DNA from: Cinclus cinclus
Taxonomy: Eukaryota; Chordata; Aves; Passeriformes; Cinclidae
Reading direction: 5' to 3'
Length of the DNA: 64,000 nucleotides
Assembly: GCF_963662255.1 (NCBI RefSeq)
Contig: NC_085059.1
Span: 3,086,501-3,150,500, forward strand
The translations under genes were made by a program, and so were the position numbers. Shown here piece by piece: positions 9,887-19,640 of this stretch. Position 1 is the first letter of the stretch. Each line of letters begins with the position of its first letter. The notes under the pieces are model-generated. The model searched no databases and was not told the origin of the DNA. It was given only the letters and a program-made list of their open reading frames with translations.

Positions 9887-10454
9887 AAGCAGGAGACGCT
9901 GATCCTGTGCCGGCAGCGCAGGGATGCTGTTATTGCTGGTCCTCATTTCATCCCTTTATCAGCTGCAGGGGCACCAGGACAGGCTGTGGTCTCCCAGGGC
10001 AGCTCTGAGTGACACTGCTGTCCCCACCAGCTGTCCCCAGCCCTGGGTGCTGCCACGTGCCCCAGCCTCTGCAGCCCAAAGCACCTGGAGATCCCCCTGA
10101 GCATCAGCGATCAGGGCCGCTGCAATCAGCCTGCTGACCCAAAACCTCAAGTGCTGCCACAAGAAAAGCAGCTGATTCATTGATACCTCGAAATTTCATG
10201 TCTCAATGCAAGGACAGGAAGCACCCCTATGCCACCAAATCATTGCTAAGGGCTTGCAAGCCTCAACGCGGAGATTTCAGCGTTGGACACGCAGTCAGGG
10301 CAAGGGTAAATCCACACAGAGATGACACAGAAATTCCAAAACACACATCATGTTGGTCTTGACGCCTTTCTTGTTGGCTCAAGGGCTGTTTCCGTGGGCC
10401 ACGCTTGCACAGAAAGAAAGGAAGTGCAGCTGATGAGGAACATCTCCATGCCCT

Positions 10455-10630
10455 CAGCAGGTTTTGGTGCCTTTGCTGCAGGGCCGCTCCTGTCAGAGCC
10501 CCCTCTCTGCTGCTGACACCTTTGCTCTTGGGGACACCAGCCCAGGAACACCAGCAGGGCCCAGCATTGTCTCAGGGGGACCCCCCTGTGCACAGGGACT
10601 CCCAGCCCCGTGGCTGTGCCAGCACCCCCA
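10455..10630 (-). repeat. Inverted-repeat arm 2 (U1)
   Basis: This is the reverse-complement partner of arm 1. In the order arm 2 - ORF - poly(A) signal - arm 1 of the next unit (13210-13390), the two arms enclose the ORF. Alignment is continuous over about 175 bp with a few small gaps. Confidence 0.7.
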
Positions 10631-11050
10631 GAAACACCAAGATCTGGCAGCACTTTGCTCCGCTGCTCTTTCCGCACACGGAACCATCTCCTTCCTTTGC
10701 CATCCCAGGAAAATTCAACCTCTACCTCAGCCAAAGATCATTTCCTACACATGCCTGATCAGAAATGTTCTTCTGCACTTCCTCCACCAAAACCACCCCC
10801 GCATGCCCACAAGACATTCCAGGGCCATCGGGAAACCCTCCACAAACACTGCGCAGGCACCCAGGACCACGGGCTTTCCATCTCTGCCATTCAGGCTCCC
10901 TGCGCTGCTCCTGGTCATTTTCTCCTCCTCTCTCCATAACTTTGGGAACCACAGAGCTCCCAGGCTTTGGCAACTCCCAAGGCCACTGCCATCCTTGACT
11001 TCTTGGACACCCCCAGGGCTGTGGACAGACACCCCTGTGTTTTCCCGCAG

Positions 11051-11124
11051 AAGATGTTAAGAGCCAACAGGAAGTCACAAAGTTACTGAGGCTGCTAGAT
11101 CACCTCCCCAAAAGAAAAAGCTGA
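11051..11124 (+). other. Exon-like segment after a 3' splice-site consensus
   Basis: A pyrimidine-rich tract ending ttttcccgcag (to 11050) precedes an open stretch that reads DVKSQQEVTKLLRLLDHL plus PKRKS and a TGA at 11122-11124. The predicted peptide is a good amphipathic helix. U5 and U6 have a stop four codons earlier (AAA TGA), U8 and U9 read ccggcag at the acceptor, and in U7 the ERV2 junction cuts it off. It could be a terminal exon or a fossil of one. Inference only. Confidence 0.25.
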
Positions 11125-11227
11125 AAAAGCTGTGGCTGCTGAGGAAGGGGAGGTGAAGCTTGTGTGGCAAGCTCAGAGCACATTCACAGTGAATGGAAGG
11201 TGGAAGAGGGAGGGTGACTCTTCCTCA

Positions 11228-11490
11228 GGAAGTCTACTGATGGGACAAGGGGGAATGGGATCAAACGGAAAGAGAGTTGGAAGAGATTTGATGCTGGAAA
11301 GAAGTTCTTTAATGTGAGGCTGCTTGTCCCTGACACAGGGAGCTGTGCACATGTGGGTGCCCCATCCCCAGCAACATCCAAGGCCACATTGGACAGGGTT
11401 GAAGTGCTGGGAGCTTGCTCAGGTTGGAACCAGATGATTTTTAGGGTCTCTTCCAAGCCAAACCACTCAAGGATTGGATGGTTCTATGGC
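11228..11490 (+). mobile_element. CR1 LINE 3' fragment, plus strand (U1)
   Basis: This matches the CR1 3' end in sense orientation: gatgggacaagggggaatgg, then ctggaaagaagttcttta, the 'gtgccccatccccagcaaca' and 'aaggccacattggacagg' blocks, 'ggttggaaccagatgattt', and the terminal ggttctatgg. It ends about 165 bp before the ORF start, so sequence immediately upstream of the ORF is partly CR1-derived. Confidence 0.88.
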
Positions 11491-11527
11491 GTCCATCTCC
11501 AAGAGAGGAGTGGCCCTGAAGCTTCTG

Positions 11528-11535
11528 TGACATCA
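11528..11535 (+). promoter_or_regulatory. CRE-like element upstream of the repeated ORF
   Basis: TGACATCA differs from the CRE consensus TGACGTCA by one base and sits inside tgtgacatcaca, about 120 bp before the ATG. It is present at the same place in every complete copy. No TATA box is visible nearby. A promoter role is conjecture. Confidence 0.25.
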
Positions 11536-11653
11536 CAGGGCCCAGAGTGCTCCAGGTGGAAGGTCCAGGGCCTGGAGACCAGCACAACAGACAGTTCACC
11601 TGCTGCCAGCACTCAGTTCTCCCCCACTCTTCGCTCTCTGCCACGGTGCCAAG

Positions 11654-12178
11654 ATGTTCCTGCTGCCAGTACTCGCTTGTCCCCCGCTCTTCGTTCTCTG
11701 CCTTGGTGCTGAGCTGCTCCTGCTGCCGGGACTTTTCCTGCACTTCTACTGCACCATCAACACCAACAGCATGAGCGCTCCTGTCCCAGTGGAGGTACAG
11801 TGCCATCCCAGGGAGGGGGGCAGCCCGGACTGCCAGGGCAGGCTGCAGCCCTGTGGGGATGGATGCTGGGGAAAGGGACCCCAAGTGACATTGTGCTGTC
11901 TCATGCAGACTGCCAGAGACACCATTGAGGATATGGAGGTGGATGAGCAGGATGACACCGAGCCCATGGAAGTGGATGAATATGATGAGACTGAGCCCAT
12001 GGAAGTGGATGAGCAGGATGACACCGAGCCCATGGAAGTGGACGAATATGATGAGACTGAGCCCATGGAAGTGGATGAACAGGATGACACCGAGCCCATG
12101 GAAGTGGATGAATATGATGAGACTGAGCCCATGGACGTCGATGAGAAGGACAAGGAAGAGCCCGTGATCCTGGCATGA
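11654..12178 (+). CDS. Repeated ORF copy 1 (U1): hydrophobic leader, Cys-rich segment, acidic repeat tail
   Basis: I do not recognise this family. The 174-residue ORF starts in a fair Kozak context (gccaagATGT). Residues 1-33 are almost wholly hydrophobic (MFLLPVLACPPLFVLC start), like a signal peptide or membrane anchor. Residues 48-85 contain six Cys. Residues 86-174 are very acidic, built from alternating MEVDEQDDTEP and MEVDEYDETEP blocks (three 22-residue pairs), ending MDVDEKDKEEPVILA. GAG|GTACAG at 11794/11795 and TGCAG|ACT at 11908/11909 would be good splice sites; removing the 114 nt keeps the frame and deletes exactly the Cys-rich part. The 3' UTR contains the 540-bp CTTC tract and ends at AATAAA 13101. 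All ten copies are open, but the copies are recent, so openness alone is modest evidence. Confidence 0.5.
   Translation: MFLLPVLACPPLFVLCLGAELLLLPGLFLHFYCTINTNSMSAPVPVEVQCHPREGGSPDCQGRLQPCGDGCWGKGPQVTLCCLMQTARDTIEDMEVDEQDDTEPMEVDEYDETEPMEVDEQDDTEPMEVDEYDETEPMEVDEQDDTEPMEVDEYDETEPMDVDEKDKEEPVILA
11795..11908 (+). other. Candidate in-frame retained intron (114 nt) in copy 1
   Basis: It begins GTACAG and ends CATGCAG, is 38 codons long, has no stop in the ORF frame and encodes the six-Cys segment. The same limits (ATG+141 to ATG+254) hold in all ten copies; U5 and U6 have GTAGAG at the donor. It is short for a vertebrate intron, but not below the known minimum. Confidence 0.35.
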
Positions 12179-12304
12179 GGATGGAGCCCCAGGAGCAGGA
12201 AAACCTGATGCTCCCCTGCCCTGCCCACAGGCAGTGCCCAGCCTGGGGCGGGGCTGGCTGGCTCTCCTCAGGGACATGGTGCTCAAGGAAGTCCTGCTCT
12301 GCTG

Positions 12305-12844
12305 CTTCCTTCCTTCCTTCCTTCCTTCCTTCCTTCCTTCCTTCCTTCCTTCCTTCCTTCCTTCCTTCCTTCCTTCCTTCCTTCCTTCCTTCCTTCCTTC
12401 CTTCCTTCCTCCCTTCCTTCCTTCCTCCCTCCCTCCCTTCCTCCCTTCCTTCCTTCCTCCCTCCCTCCCTTCCTCCCTCCCTTCCTTCCTCCCTCCCTCC
12501 CTTCCTTCCTTCCTTCCTTCCTTCCTTCCTTCCTTCCTTCCTTCCTTCCTTCTTTCCTTCCTTCCTTCCTTCCTTCCTTCCTTCTTTCCTTCCTTCCTTC
12601 CTTCCTTCCTTCCTTCCTTCCTTCCTTCCTTCCTTCCTTCCTTCCTTCCTTCCTTCCTTCCTTCCTTCCTTCCTTCCTTCCTCCCTTCCTTCCTTCCTCC
12701 CTCCCTTCCTTCCTCCCTCCCTCCCTTCCTCCCTCCCTCCCTTCTTCCTTCCTTCCTTCCTTCCTTCCTTCCTTCCTTCCTTCCTTCCTTCCTTCCTTCC
12801 TTCCTTCCTTCCTTCCTTCCTTCCTTCCTTCCTTCCCTCCCTCC
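12305..12844. repeat. Expanded CTTC microsatellite (U1)
   Basis: About 540 bp of CTTC repeats with CCCT interruptions clustered near 12410-12500 and 12680-12745. In most units the same place holds only 20-34 bp (17563-17586, 22304-22331, 26983-27016, 46800-46829, 51549-51579, 56226-56257, 60970-61001). Long Ser/Pro/Phe/Leu ORFs on plus and Lys/Glu/Gly/Arg ORFs on minus are by-products. Confidence 0.97.
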
Positions 12845-13100
12845 CAGACTGACAGGGATAATGGGCATTGATAGGGCCCCGCTGTAAATATGTTCAGCAT
12901 GTTCGAGGCTTTTTTTATAGGAACAATTTGAAGATTGTTAGCCTAAAGTTCCCAGAATGTTAATCTATAGCTTCTAGATTTTTACAGTATAAGTCCCAGA
13001 TTGTTAACAGTATAGTCTTCCTTGTAAATATGTTCTAGAGACTGTTGTTGTTGTTGTTAGAAGTAAATATGTTCTTCAAATGTTTGGCTGAACTTTGTTC

Positions 13101-13106
13101 AATAAA
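13101..13106 (+). promoter_or_regulatory. Poly(A) signal for ORF copy 1
   Basis: AATAAA lies 923 nt after the copy 1 stop because of the expanded CTTC tract. A T-rich stretch and a CCTCGCCTCTCTTTGC segment follow. Confidence 0.5.
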
Positions 13107-14671
13107 TACTATTTCTTATTAAAACCTCGCCTCTCTTTGCAATTCCTTTGGGCAACGTTTGCACAGTGCTGGTTTCCACTTGCTCATGGTTCCTGGGGCT
13201 GCAGGTCCCTGGGGGTGCTGGCACAGCCAGCCCTGGCTGGGGGTCCCTGTGCAGGGGGGTCCCACTGAGCCAGCACTGCTGTTCCTGGAGCACAGCAGTG
13301 TCCCCGAGGGCAAAGCTGTCACCAGCAGAGAGGGAGCTCTGACAGCAGCAGGCCCTGCAGCAACGCCACCAAAGCAAAGGAAACCTCCTGACACCCTTCC
13401 TGCTGCGGCCACAGGGACTCCTGGGCAGGAGCCAGCATCAGGCACAGGGATGCAACATCCACCTCCATGCTCTGAAGGTCACGACAGCCTTGGCAAGTCT
13501 GGGACCTGCACCCGGGCTGCTGCAGGGGCTGATGTTTAAGGCTTGCAGCCTCCAAAGCCTCTGGGCTTTGCTTCCCCCGCTGCCTTCCATTGCCCTGTGC
13601 CCAGGATCCACACCCCCTGCCCGTGTTCCTGCTGCTGCCAGCAGCCCCCAGAGCCCCTCACTCCCTGAGCATCCCCATCACAGGGAGCACCGGCAAATCC
13701 CACACGCTTCGCAAAGCAAACTCCCCCACAGTAACCAAACCACTCTTTGGTCAGAGGGTGCCAAGGGGAAGCTCAGCACCAGCTGCTGTTTAAAGCATGC
13801 TTTCAAAAGTGGGTTCAGGCACTCTGGCAGTGCCTGCTGCGCAGCTGAGGCTGTGGGGACACAGCACTGGCTCAGGCCAGCCCTCAGCCCCTCACAGCTC
13901 ATGCCAAGGGCCCAGCTCACAAAGCAGTTTCACACCACTTGCTGCAGCTATTTCAAAGGCCTAAATGTCATTCGCAGGAGCCATTTAGTTGCCAACTCAG
14001 TGTCCGTGTCCTGGCAGGAGAAGCCACCAAGGGGCCTCTGCATGTGCACTCAGGGCACTTCCACTGCCATCCCAAAGGGATCGCAAAGGACAGGGCTCTT
14101 CTTTCAGCACTGCTGAGCTCCTCACGCAGCATTGAAGTCTCAGGAAGAGACAAGAATTGAGTGCACCAGGGAAGCTGGCCTCGAAGAAAAGGCATCAATC
14201 CCACGGCCCACCCAAGCCAACGGCCTGCATGTCTGTACCTTCTCCTCCTTCTCTCTTCTCTGCTGTCACTTTGCCCCTTCTCTCTGTCCGGGACCTTGGA
14301 CTCTCAGACAAATAAAAGATGTGCATGCTCACGTAGGCACGGCATAGATGTCTTACAGAATTGTCCCTTCTTCCCCGACAGCTGCAAATCCTACAGCTGC
14401 CAGACCTCATCCCTTGCTCCTAGAAAGGGAGACAAGACTTTCCATTCTAATCCATTGCCCAGCCCTAAGTCAACGACACAGTCAGTAGAAATAGCTGTGA
14501 AATCCCCGGCAGGAACCTGCCAGAAGAGCTACAGCTGTGGAGGGGGAAGCAGCAAACTCCCACCCCCAACACTGCTTTGGACTCCTTACCAGCTAAAACA
14601 GATCCCACTCCTGCGACTTTTTCCATTTTTTTGTTAACCACAACTACCATCAATTTAAATCCATTGAAAAC

Positions 14672-14895
14672 AAGATCACAGGAGGGGTTGCGTGGAAAGG
14701 AACCTTCAATCCCACCCAGTGCAAGCTTTGCCATGGCAGGGACACCTGCCACTGTCCCACGCTGCTCCAGCCTGGCCTTGGGCACTGCCAGGGATCCAGG
14801 GGCAGCCACAGCTGCTCTGGGCACCCTGTGCCAGCCCTGCCCATCCTGCCAGGGAACACTTCCTGACCCATATCCCATCTGCAGCTGCTCCCAGT
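14672..14895 (-). mobile_element. CR1 fragment, minus strand (U2)
   Basis: Same breakpoints as the U1 copy, which shows the insertion predates array amplification. Confidence 0.83.
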
Positions 14896-16486
14896 GCCAA
14901 CAGGTGTCACTGCATGGCCTTGGGATGATGGATCAAGAGAAAGCCCCAAGCTTTGAGCAGAGTTCCCAGTGCCTGTGCTGGGGATGTGCCACCCACTTGC
15001 CCCTCAAGCACTCAACTGCCTCGCAGCCAAATGGAGTGTCCAACGGGTAAAGCACTCCCAGAGGATCAAACCCTGGTCACTGCACCAATGACAAGGTCTT
15101 TATTGGGAAAAGAAATGTCGAAGCACAGCGACATTTCTTTTCCAAGCAGGAGACGCTGATCCTGTGCCGGCTGCACAGGGATGCTGTTATTGCTGGTCCT
15201 CATTTCATCCCTTTATCAGCTGCAGGGCCACCAGGACAGGCTGTGGTCTCCCAGGGCAGCTCTGAGTGACACTGCTGTCCCCACCAGCTGTCCCCAGCCC
15301 TGGGTGCTGCCACGTGCCCCAGCCTCTGCAGCCCAAAGCACCTGGAGATCCCCCTGAGCATCAGCGATCAGGGCCGCTGCAATCAGCCTGCTGACACAAA
15401 ACCTCAAGTGCTGCCACAAGAAAAGCAGCTGATTCATTTATACCTCGAAATTTCATGTCTCAATGCAAGGACAGGAAGCAGCCCTATGCCACCAAATCAT
15501 TGCTAAGGGCTTGCAAGCCTCAACGCGGAGATTGCAGCGTTGGACACGCAGTCAGGGCAAGGGTAAATCCACACAGAAATGACACAGAAATTCCAAAACA
15601 CACATCATGTTGGTCTTGACGCCTTTCTTGTTGGCTCAAGGGCTGTTTCCGTGGGCCACGCTTGCACAGAAAGAAAGGAAGTGCAGCTGCTGAGGAACAT
15701 CTCCATGCCCTCAGCAGGTTTTGGTGCCTTTGCTGCAGGGCCGCTCCTGTCAGAGCCCCCTCTCTGCTGCTGACACCTTTGCTCTTGGGGACACCAGCCC
15801 AGGAACACCAGCAGGGCCCAGGGTTGGCTCAGGGGGACCCCCCTGTGCACAGGGACTCCCAGCCCCGTGGCTGTGCCAGCACCCCCAGAAACACCAAGAT
15901 CTGGCAGCACTTTGCTCCGCTGCTCTTTCTGCACACGGAACCATCTCCTTCCTTTGCCATCTCAGGAAAATTCAACCTCTACCTCAGCCAAAGATCATTT
16001 CCTACACATGGCTGATCAGAAATGTTCTTCTGCACTTCCTCCACCAAAACCACCCCCGCATGCCCACAAGACATTCCAGGGCCATCGGGAAACCCTCCAC
16101 AAACACTGCGCAGGCACCCAGGACCACGGGCTTTCCATCTCTGCCATTCAAGCTCCCTGCGCTGCTCCTGGTCATTTTCTCCTCCTCTCTCCATAACTTT
16201 GGGAACCACAGAGCTCCCAGGCTTTGGCAATTCCCAAGGCCACTGCCATCCTTGACTTCTTGGACACCCCCAGGGCTGTGGACAGACACCCCTGTGTTTT
16301 CCCGCAGAAGATGTTAAGAGCCAACAGGAAGTCACAAAGTTACTGAGGCTGCTAGATCACCTCCCCAAAAGAAAAAGCTGAAAAAGCTGTGGCTGCTGAG
16401 GAAGGGGAGGTGAAGCTTGTGTGGCAAGCTCAGAGCACATTCACAATGAATGAAAGGTGGAAGAGGGAGAGTGACTCTTCCTCAGG

Positions 16487-16746
16487 AAGTCTACTGATGG
16501 GACAAGGGGGAATGAGATCAAACGGAAAGAGAGTTGGAAGAGATCTGATGCTGGAAAGAAGTTCTTTAATCTGAGGCTGCTTGTCCCTGACACAGGGAGC
16601 TGTGCACATGTGGGTGCCCCATCCCCAGCAACATCCAAGGCCACGTTGGACAGGGTTGAAGTGCTGGGAGCTTGCTCAGGTTGGAACCAGATGATTTTTA
16701 GGGTCTCTTCCAAGCCAAACCACTCAAGGATTGGATGGTTCTATGG
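16487..16746 (+). mobile_element. CR1 fragment, plus strand (U2)
   Basis: Same 5' truncation and 3' end as the U1 copy. It ends ggattggatggttctatgg. Confidence 0.86.
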
Positions 16747-16910
16747 TGTCCATCTCCAAGAGAGGAGTGGCCCTGAAGCTTCTGTGACATCACAGGGCCC
16801 GGAGTGCTCCAGGTGGAAGGTCCAGGGCCTGGAGACCAGCACAACAGACAGTTCACCTGCTGCCAGCACTCAGTTCTCCCCCACTCTTCGCTCTCTGCCA
16901 CGGTGCCAAG

Positions 16911-17435
16911 ATGTTCCTGCTGCCAGTACTCGCTTGTCCCCCGCTCTTCGTTCTCTGTCTTGGTGCTGAGCTGCTCCTGCTGCCGGGACTTTTCCTGCAC
17001 TTCTACTGGAGCATCAACACCAACAGCATGAGCGCTCCTGTCCCAGTGGAGGTACAGTGCCATCCCAGGGAGGGGGGCTGCCTGGACTGCCAGGGCAGGC
17101 TGCAGCCCTGTGGGGATGGATGCTGGGGAATGGGACCCCAAGTGACATTGTGCTGTCTCATGCAGACTGCCAGAGACACCATTGAGGATATGGAGGTGGA
17201 TGAGCAGGATGACACCGAGCCCATGGAAGTGGATGAATATGATGAGACTGAGCCCATGGAAGTGGATGAGCAGGATGACACCGAGCCCATGGAAGTGGAC
17301 GAATATGATGAGACTGAGCCCATGGAAGTGGATGAACAGGATGACACCGAGCCCATGGAAGTGGATGAATATGATGAGACTGAGCCCATGGACGTCGATG
17401 AGAAGGACAAGGAAGAGCCCGTGATCCTGGCATGA
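16911..17435 (+). CDS. Repeated ORF copy 2 (U2)
   Basis: 174 codons with three acidic 22-residue pairs. Residues 33-34 are Trp-Ser (TGGAGC) where copy 1 has Cys-Thr. The Cys-rich segment differs: GGCLDC replaces GGSPDC, adding a seventh Cys, and GMGPQ replaces GKGPQ. The candidate intron is 17052-17165. The CTTC tract after the stop is minimal and AATAAA follows at 17846, 411 nt after the stop. Unknown function. Confidence 0.5.
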   Translation: MFLLPVLACPPLFVLCLGAELLLLPGLFLHFYWSINTNSMSAPVPVEVQCHPREGGCLDCQGRLQPCGDGCWGMGPQVTLCCLMQTARDTIEDMEVDEQDDTEPMEVDEYDETEPMEVDEQDDTEPMEVDEYDETEPMEVDEQDDTEPMEVDEYDETEPMDVDEKDKEEPVILA

Positions 17436-19414
17436 GGATGGAGCCCCAGGAGCAGGACAACCTGATGCTCCCCTGCCCTGCCCACAGGCAGTGCCCAGCC
17501 TGGGGCGGGGCTGGCTGGCTCTCCTCAGGGACATGGTGCTCAAGGAAGTCCTGCTCTGCTGCTTCCTTCCTTCCTTCCTTCCCTCCCAGACTGACAGGGA
17601 AAATGGGCATCGACAGGGCCCCGCTGTAAATATGTTCAGCATGTTCGAGGCTTTTTTTATAGGAACAATTTGAAGATTGTTAGCCTAAAGGTCCCAGAAT
17701 GTTAATCTATAGCTTCTAGATTTTTACTGTATAGGTCCCAGATTGTTACCAGTATAGTCTTCCTTGTAAATATGTTCTAGAGATTGTTGTTGTTGTTGCT
17801 GTTAGAAGGAAACATGTTCTTCAAATGTTTGGCTGAACTTTGTTCAATAAATACTATTTCTTATTAAAACCTCGCCTCTCTTTGCAATTCCTTTGGGCAA
17901 CGTTTGCACAGTGCTGGTTTCCACTTGCTCATGGTTCCTGGGGCTGCAGGTCCCTGGGGGTGCTGGCACAGCCAGCCCTGGCTGGGGGTCCCTGTGCAGG
18001 GGGGTCCCACTGAGCCAGCACTGCTGTTCCTGGGGCACAGCAGTGTCCCCAAGGGCAAAGCTCTCACCAGCAGAGAGGGAGCTCTGACAGCAGCAGGCCC
18101 TGCAGCAACGCCACCAAAGCAAAGGAAACCTCCTGACACCCTTCCTGCTGCAGCCACAGGGACTCCTGGGCAGGCGCCAGCATCAGGCACAGGGATGCAA
18201 CATCCACATCCATGCTCTGAAGGTCTCAACAGCCTTGGCAAGTCTGGGACCTGCACCCGGGCTGCTGCAGGGGCTGATGTTTAAGGCTTGCAGCCTCCAA
18301 AGCCTCTGGGCTTTGCTTCCCCCGCTGCCTTCCATTGCTCTGTGCCCAGGATCCTCACCCTGCCCGTGTTCCTGCTGCTGCCAGCAGCCCCCAGAGCCCC
18401 TCACTCCCTGAGCATCCCCATCACAGGGAGCACCGGCAAATCCCACACGCTTCACAAAGCAAACTCCCCCCACAGTAACCAAACCACTCTTTGGTCTGAG
18501 GGTGCCAAGGGGAAGCTCAGCACCAGCTGCCGTTTAAAGCATGCTTTCAAAAGTGGGTTCAGGCACTCTGGCAGTGCCTGCTGCGCAGCTGAGGCTGTGG
18601 GGACACAGCACTGGCTCAGGCCAGCCCTCAGCCCCTCACAGCTCATGCCAAGGGCCCAGCTCACAAAGCAGTTTCACACCACTTGCTGCAGCTATTTCAA
18701 AGGCCTAAATGTCATTCGCAGGAGCCATTTAGTTGCCAACTCAGTGTCCGTGTCCTGGCAGGAGAAGCCACCAAGGGGCCTCTGCATGTGCACTCAGGGC
18801 ACTTCCACTGCCATCCCAAAGGGATCGCAAAGGACAGGGCTCTTCTTTCAGCACTGCTGAGCTCCTCACGCAGCATTGAAGTCTCAGGAAGAGACAAGAA
18901 TTGAGTGCACCAGGGAAGCTGGCCTCCAAGAAAACGCATCAATCCCACGGCCCACCCAAGCCAACGGCCTGCATGTCTGTACCTTCTCCTCCTTCTCTCT
19001 TCTCTGCTGTCACTTTGCCCCTTCTCTCTGTCCAGGACCTTGGACTCTCAGACAAATAAAAGATGTGCATGCTCACGTAGGCACGGCATAGATGTCTTAC
19101 ACAACTGTCCCTTCTTCCCCGACAGCTGCAAATCCTACAGCTGCCAGACCTCATCCCTTGCTCCTAGAAAGGGAGACAAGACTTTCCATTCTAATCCATT
19201 GCCCAGCCCTAAGTCAACGACACAGTCAGTAGAAATAGCTGTGAAATCCCCGGTAGGAACCTGCCAGAAGAGCTACAGCTGTGGAGGGGGAAGCAGCAAA
19301 CTCCCACCCCCACCACTGCTTTGGACTCCTTACCAGCTAAAACAGATCCCACTCCTGCGACTTTTTCCATTTTTTGTTAACCACAACTACCATCAATTTA
19401 AATCCATTGAAAAC

Positions 19415-19640
19415 AAGATCACAGGAGGGGTTGCGTGGAAAGGAACCTTCAATCCCACCCAGTGCAAGCTTTGCCATGGCAGGGACACCTGCCACTGTCC
19501 CACGCTGCTCCAGCCTGGCCTTGGGCACTGCCAGGGATCCAGGGGCAGCCACAGCTGCTCTGGGCACCCTGTGCCAGCCCTGCCCATCCTGCCAGGGAAC
19601 ACTTCCTGACCCATATCCCATCTGAAGCCGCTCCCAGTGC
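19415..19640 (-). mobile_element. CR1 fragment, minus strand (U3)
   Basis: Same breakpoints as in U1. The right end reads catctgaagccgctccc instead of catctgcagctgctccc. Confidence 0.83.

Larger units (their letters stand above)
147..13100 (+). repeat. Macrosatellite unit U1, interrupted by ERV1
   Basis: Seen: this unit aligns end to end with U2 once three additions are removed. They are ERV1 (1658-8816 plus a 6-bp target duplication), a roughly 510-bp re-duplicated segment (8835-9349), and a 540-bp CTTC tract (12305-12844). Sub-features are inverted-repeat arm 1 at 256-436, minus CR1 at 9415-9640, hairpin at 9849-9886, arm 2 at 10455-10630, exon-like segment at 11051-11124, plus CR1 at 11228-11490 and ORF copy 1 at 11654-12178. 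The GC-rich stretches 437-1651 and 9887-10454 hold many short chance ORFs in all frames but no domain I recognise. The left ERV1 flank carries aaaacatatcc, a variant also found in U4. Confidence 0.9.
13101..17845 (+). repeat. Macrosatellite unit U2 (4745 bp)
   Basis: Complete uninterrupted unit, useful as the reference: poly(A) signal at its start, arm 1 at 13210-13390, second AATAAA in the CT-rich stretch near 14310, minus CR1 at 14672-14895, hairpin at 15106-15143, arm 2 at 15712-15887, exon-like segment near 16308-16381, plus CR1 at 16487-16746, ORF copy 2 and a 24-bp CTTC tract. Stretches 13391-14671 and 15144-15711 show nothing recognisable. Confidence 0.95.

Noticed and set aside
11935..12144. 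Regular 33/66-bp repeats resembling a CRISPR array
   Set aside because: The blocks are contiguous with no unique spacers, keep a reading frame and lie in a eukaryotic genome. They are a coding minisatellite.
12175..12900. Long ORFs rich in Ser/Pro/Phe/Leu (plus) or Lys/Glu/Gly/Arg (minus)
   Set aside because: They are translations of the CTTC microsatellite. Frame and length follow the tract, and units with short tracts lack them.
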